Shown in pieces: positions 13,816 to 13,926 of a DNA stretch of 13,926 nt. Source of the DNA: T1SED10-198M sp003554345 [NCBI: Candidatus Sumerlaeota bacterium] (GTDB lineage: Bacteria > Sumerlaeota > T1SED10-198M); NCBI GenBank assembly GCA_003554345.1, contig PWGE01000166.1, positions 1 through 13,926 of the forward strand, in the 5' to 3' direction. The position numbers were made by a program, and so were the translations under genes. Every line of letters begins with the position of its first letter. The first letter of the stretch is position 1. The notes below the pieces were generated by a model. The model searched no databases. It was given only the letters and a program-made list of their open reading frames with translations, and was not told the DNA's origin.

Positions 13816-13926
13816 ATAATGAAAAAAAATCAAGAAAAAGAAAAGTATCACGCAAAGCCCGCAAAGTCGCAAAGAAAACAAAGAATCAGTCAAGAACGTA
13901 AAAGATAAGAAAGAACGCAAAGTCAA

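Larger units (their letters stand above)
13257..13926 (+). repeat. Mosaic intergenic repeat region R4 (continues past window)
   Basis: Inverted relative to the blocks at the left. Order: variable-hairpin unit (13261-13330), CGCAAAG words (13357-13375), a lone CCGCC-AGA-GGCGG followed by T5 (13514-13531), the perfect GAGACGCAA palindrome (13584-13605), a full unit (13621-13695), the GATAGGACCAATAAGAGC segment (13707-13735), a hairpin-only unit (13773-13815), and more CGCAAAG words to the end. The 122-codon frame at 13329-13697 runs through these repeats, has no ribosome site and encodes low-complexity Lys/Arg-rich sequence; it is rejected as a gene. Confidence 0.83.

Noticed and set aside
13257-13926. 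CRISPR array
   Set aside because: The repeats are irregular in spacing, mixed in type and without unique spacers of constant length; no cas genes.

Overview
The window looks like chromosomal DNA of an uncultured Gram-negative bacterium. The support is a prepilin-type pseudopilin, several Sec signal peptides, strong Shine-Dalgarno sites and sigma70-like promoters. The pilin C-terminal motif YDPTNGT and the repetitive intergenic words (CGCAAAG, T-tract-CGTG and CAGGAT repeats) recall candidate phyla near the FCB/PVC groups and Sumerlaeota/Hydrogenedentota. That placement is from memory and weak. Nothing here is phage, plasmid or CRISPR.

Layout. 1-650 is a mosaic intergenic repeat. 679-1908 is argJ (arginine biosynthesis) with its own promoter. 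It meets a convergent two-gene operon: a secreted S66 (LD-carboxypeptidase/MccF-like) peptidase translationally coupled to a B12-binding radical SAM enzyme (4408 to 1905, minus). Divergent from that operon is a single pseudopilin gene (4590-5234) with a good promoter and terminator. 5490-6432 is a second mosaic repeat. 6800-8224 (minus) is an MFS transporter.

The right half (8228-13256) is a tandem duplication of a two-gene module, all on the minus strand. Gene A (8358-9389 and 11542-12576) and gene B (9621-10688 and a shrunken copy at 12753-12968) encode secreted proteins with repeated beta-propeller-like segments. Unit 1 (A1+B1) looks intact, with textbook promoters and an A1 terminator. 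Unit 2 is decaying: B2 has lost about 285 internal codons in frame, and A2 has lost its -10 box by a 34-nt deletion between 9-bp direct repeats. A2 may now depend on the surviving B2 promoter.

Mosaic repeats flank and separate the duplicated units (5490-6432 and 1-650 in one orientation; 11053-11330 and 13257-13926 in the other). Their core is a roughly 70-bp unit: a hairpin whose arms differ between copies yet remain complementary, a conserved spacer (GCCACCAATCATGAAT), and a fixed CCGCC-N3-GGCGG hairpin. This covarying element is the most unusual signal in the window. No other system of linked genes is evident.
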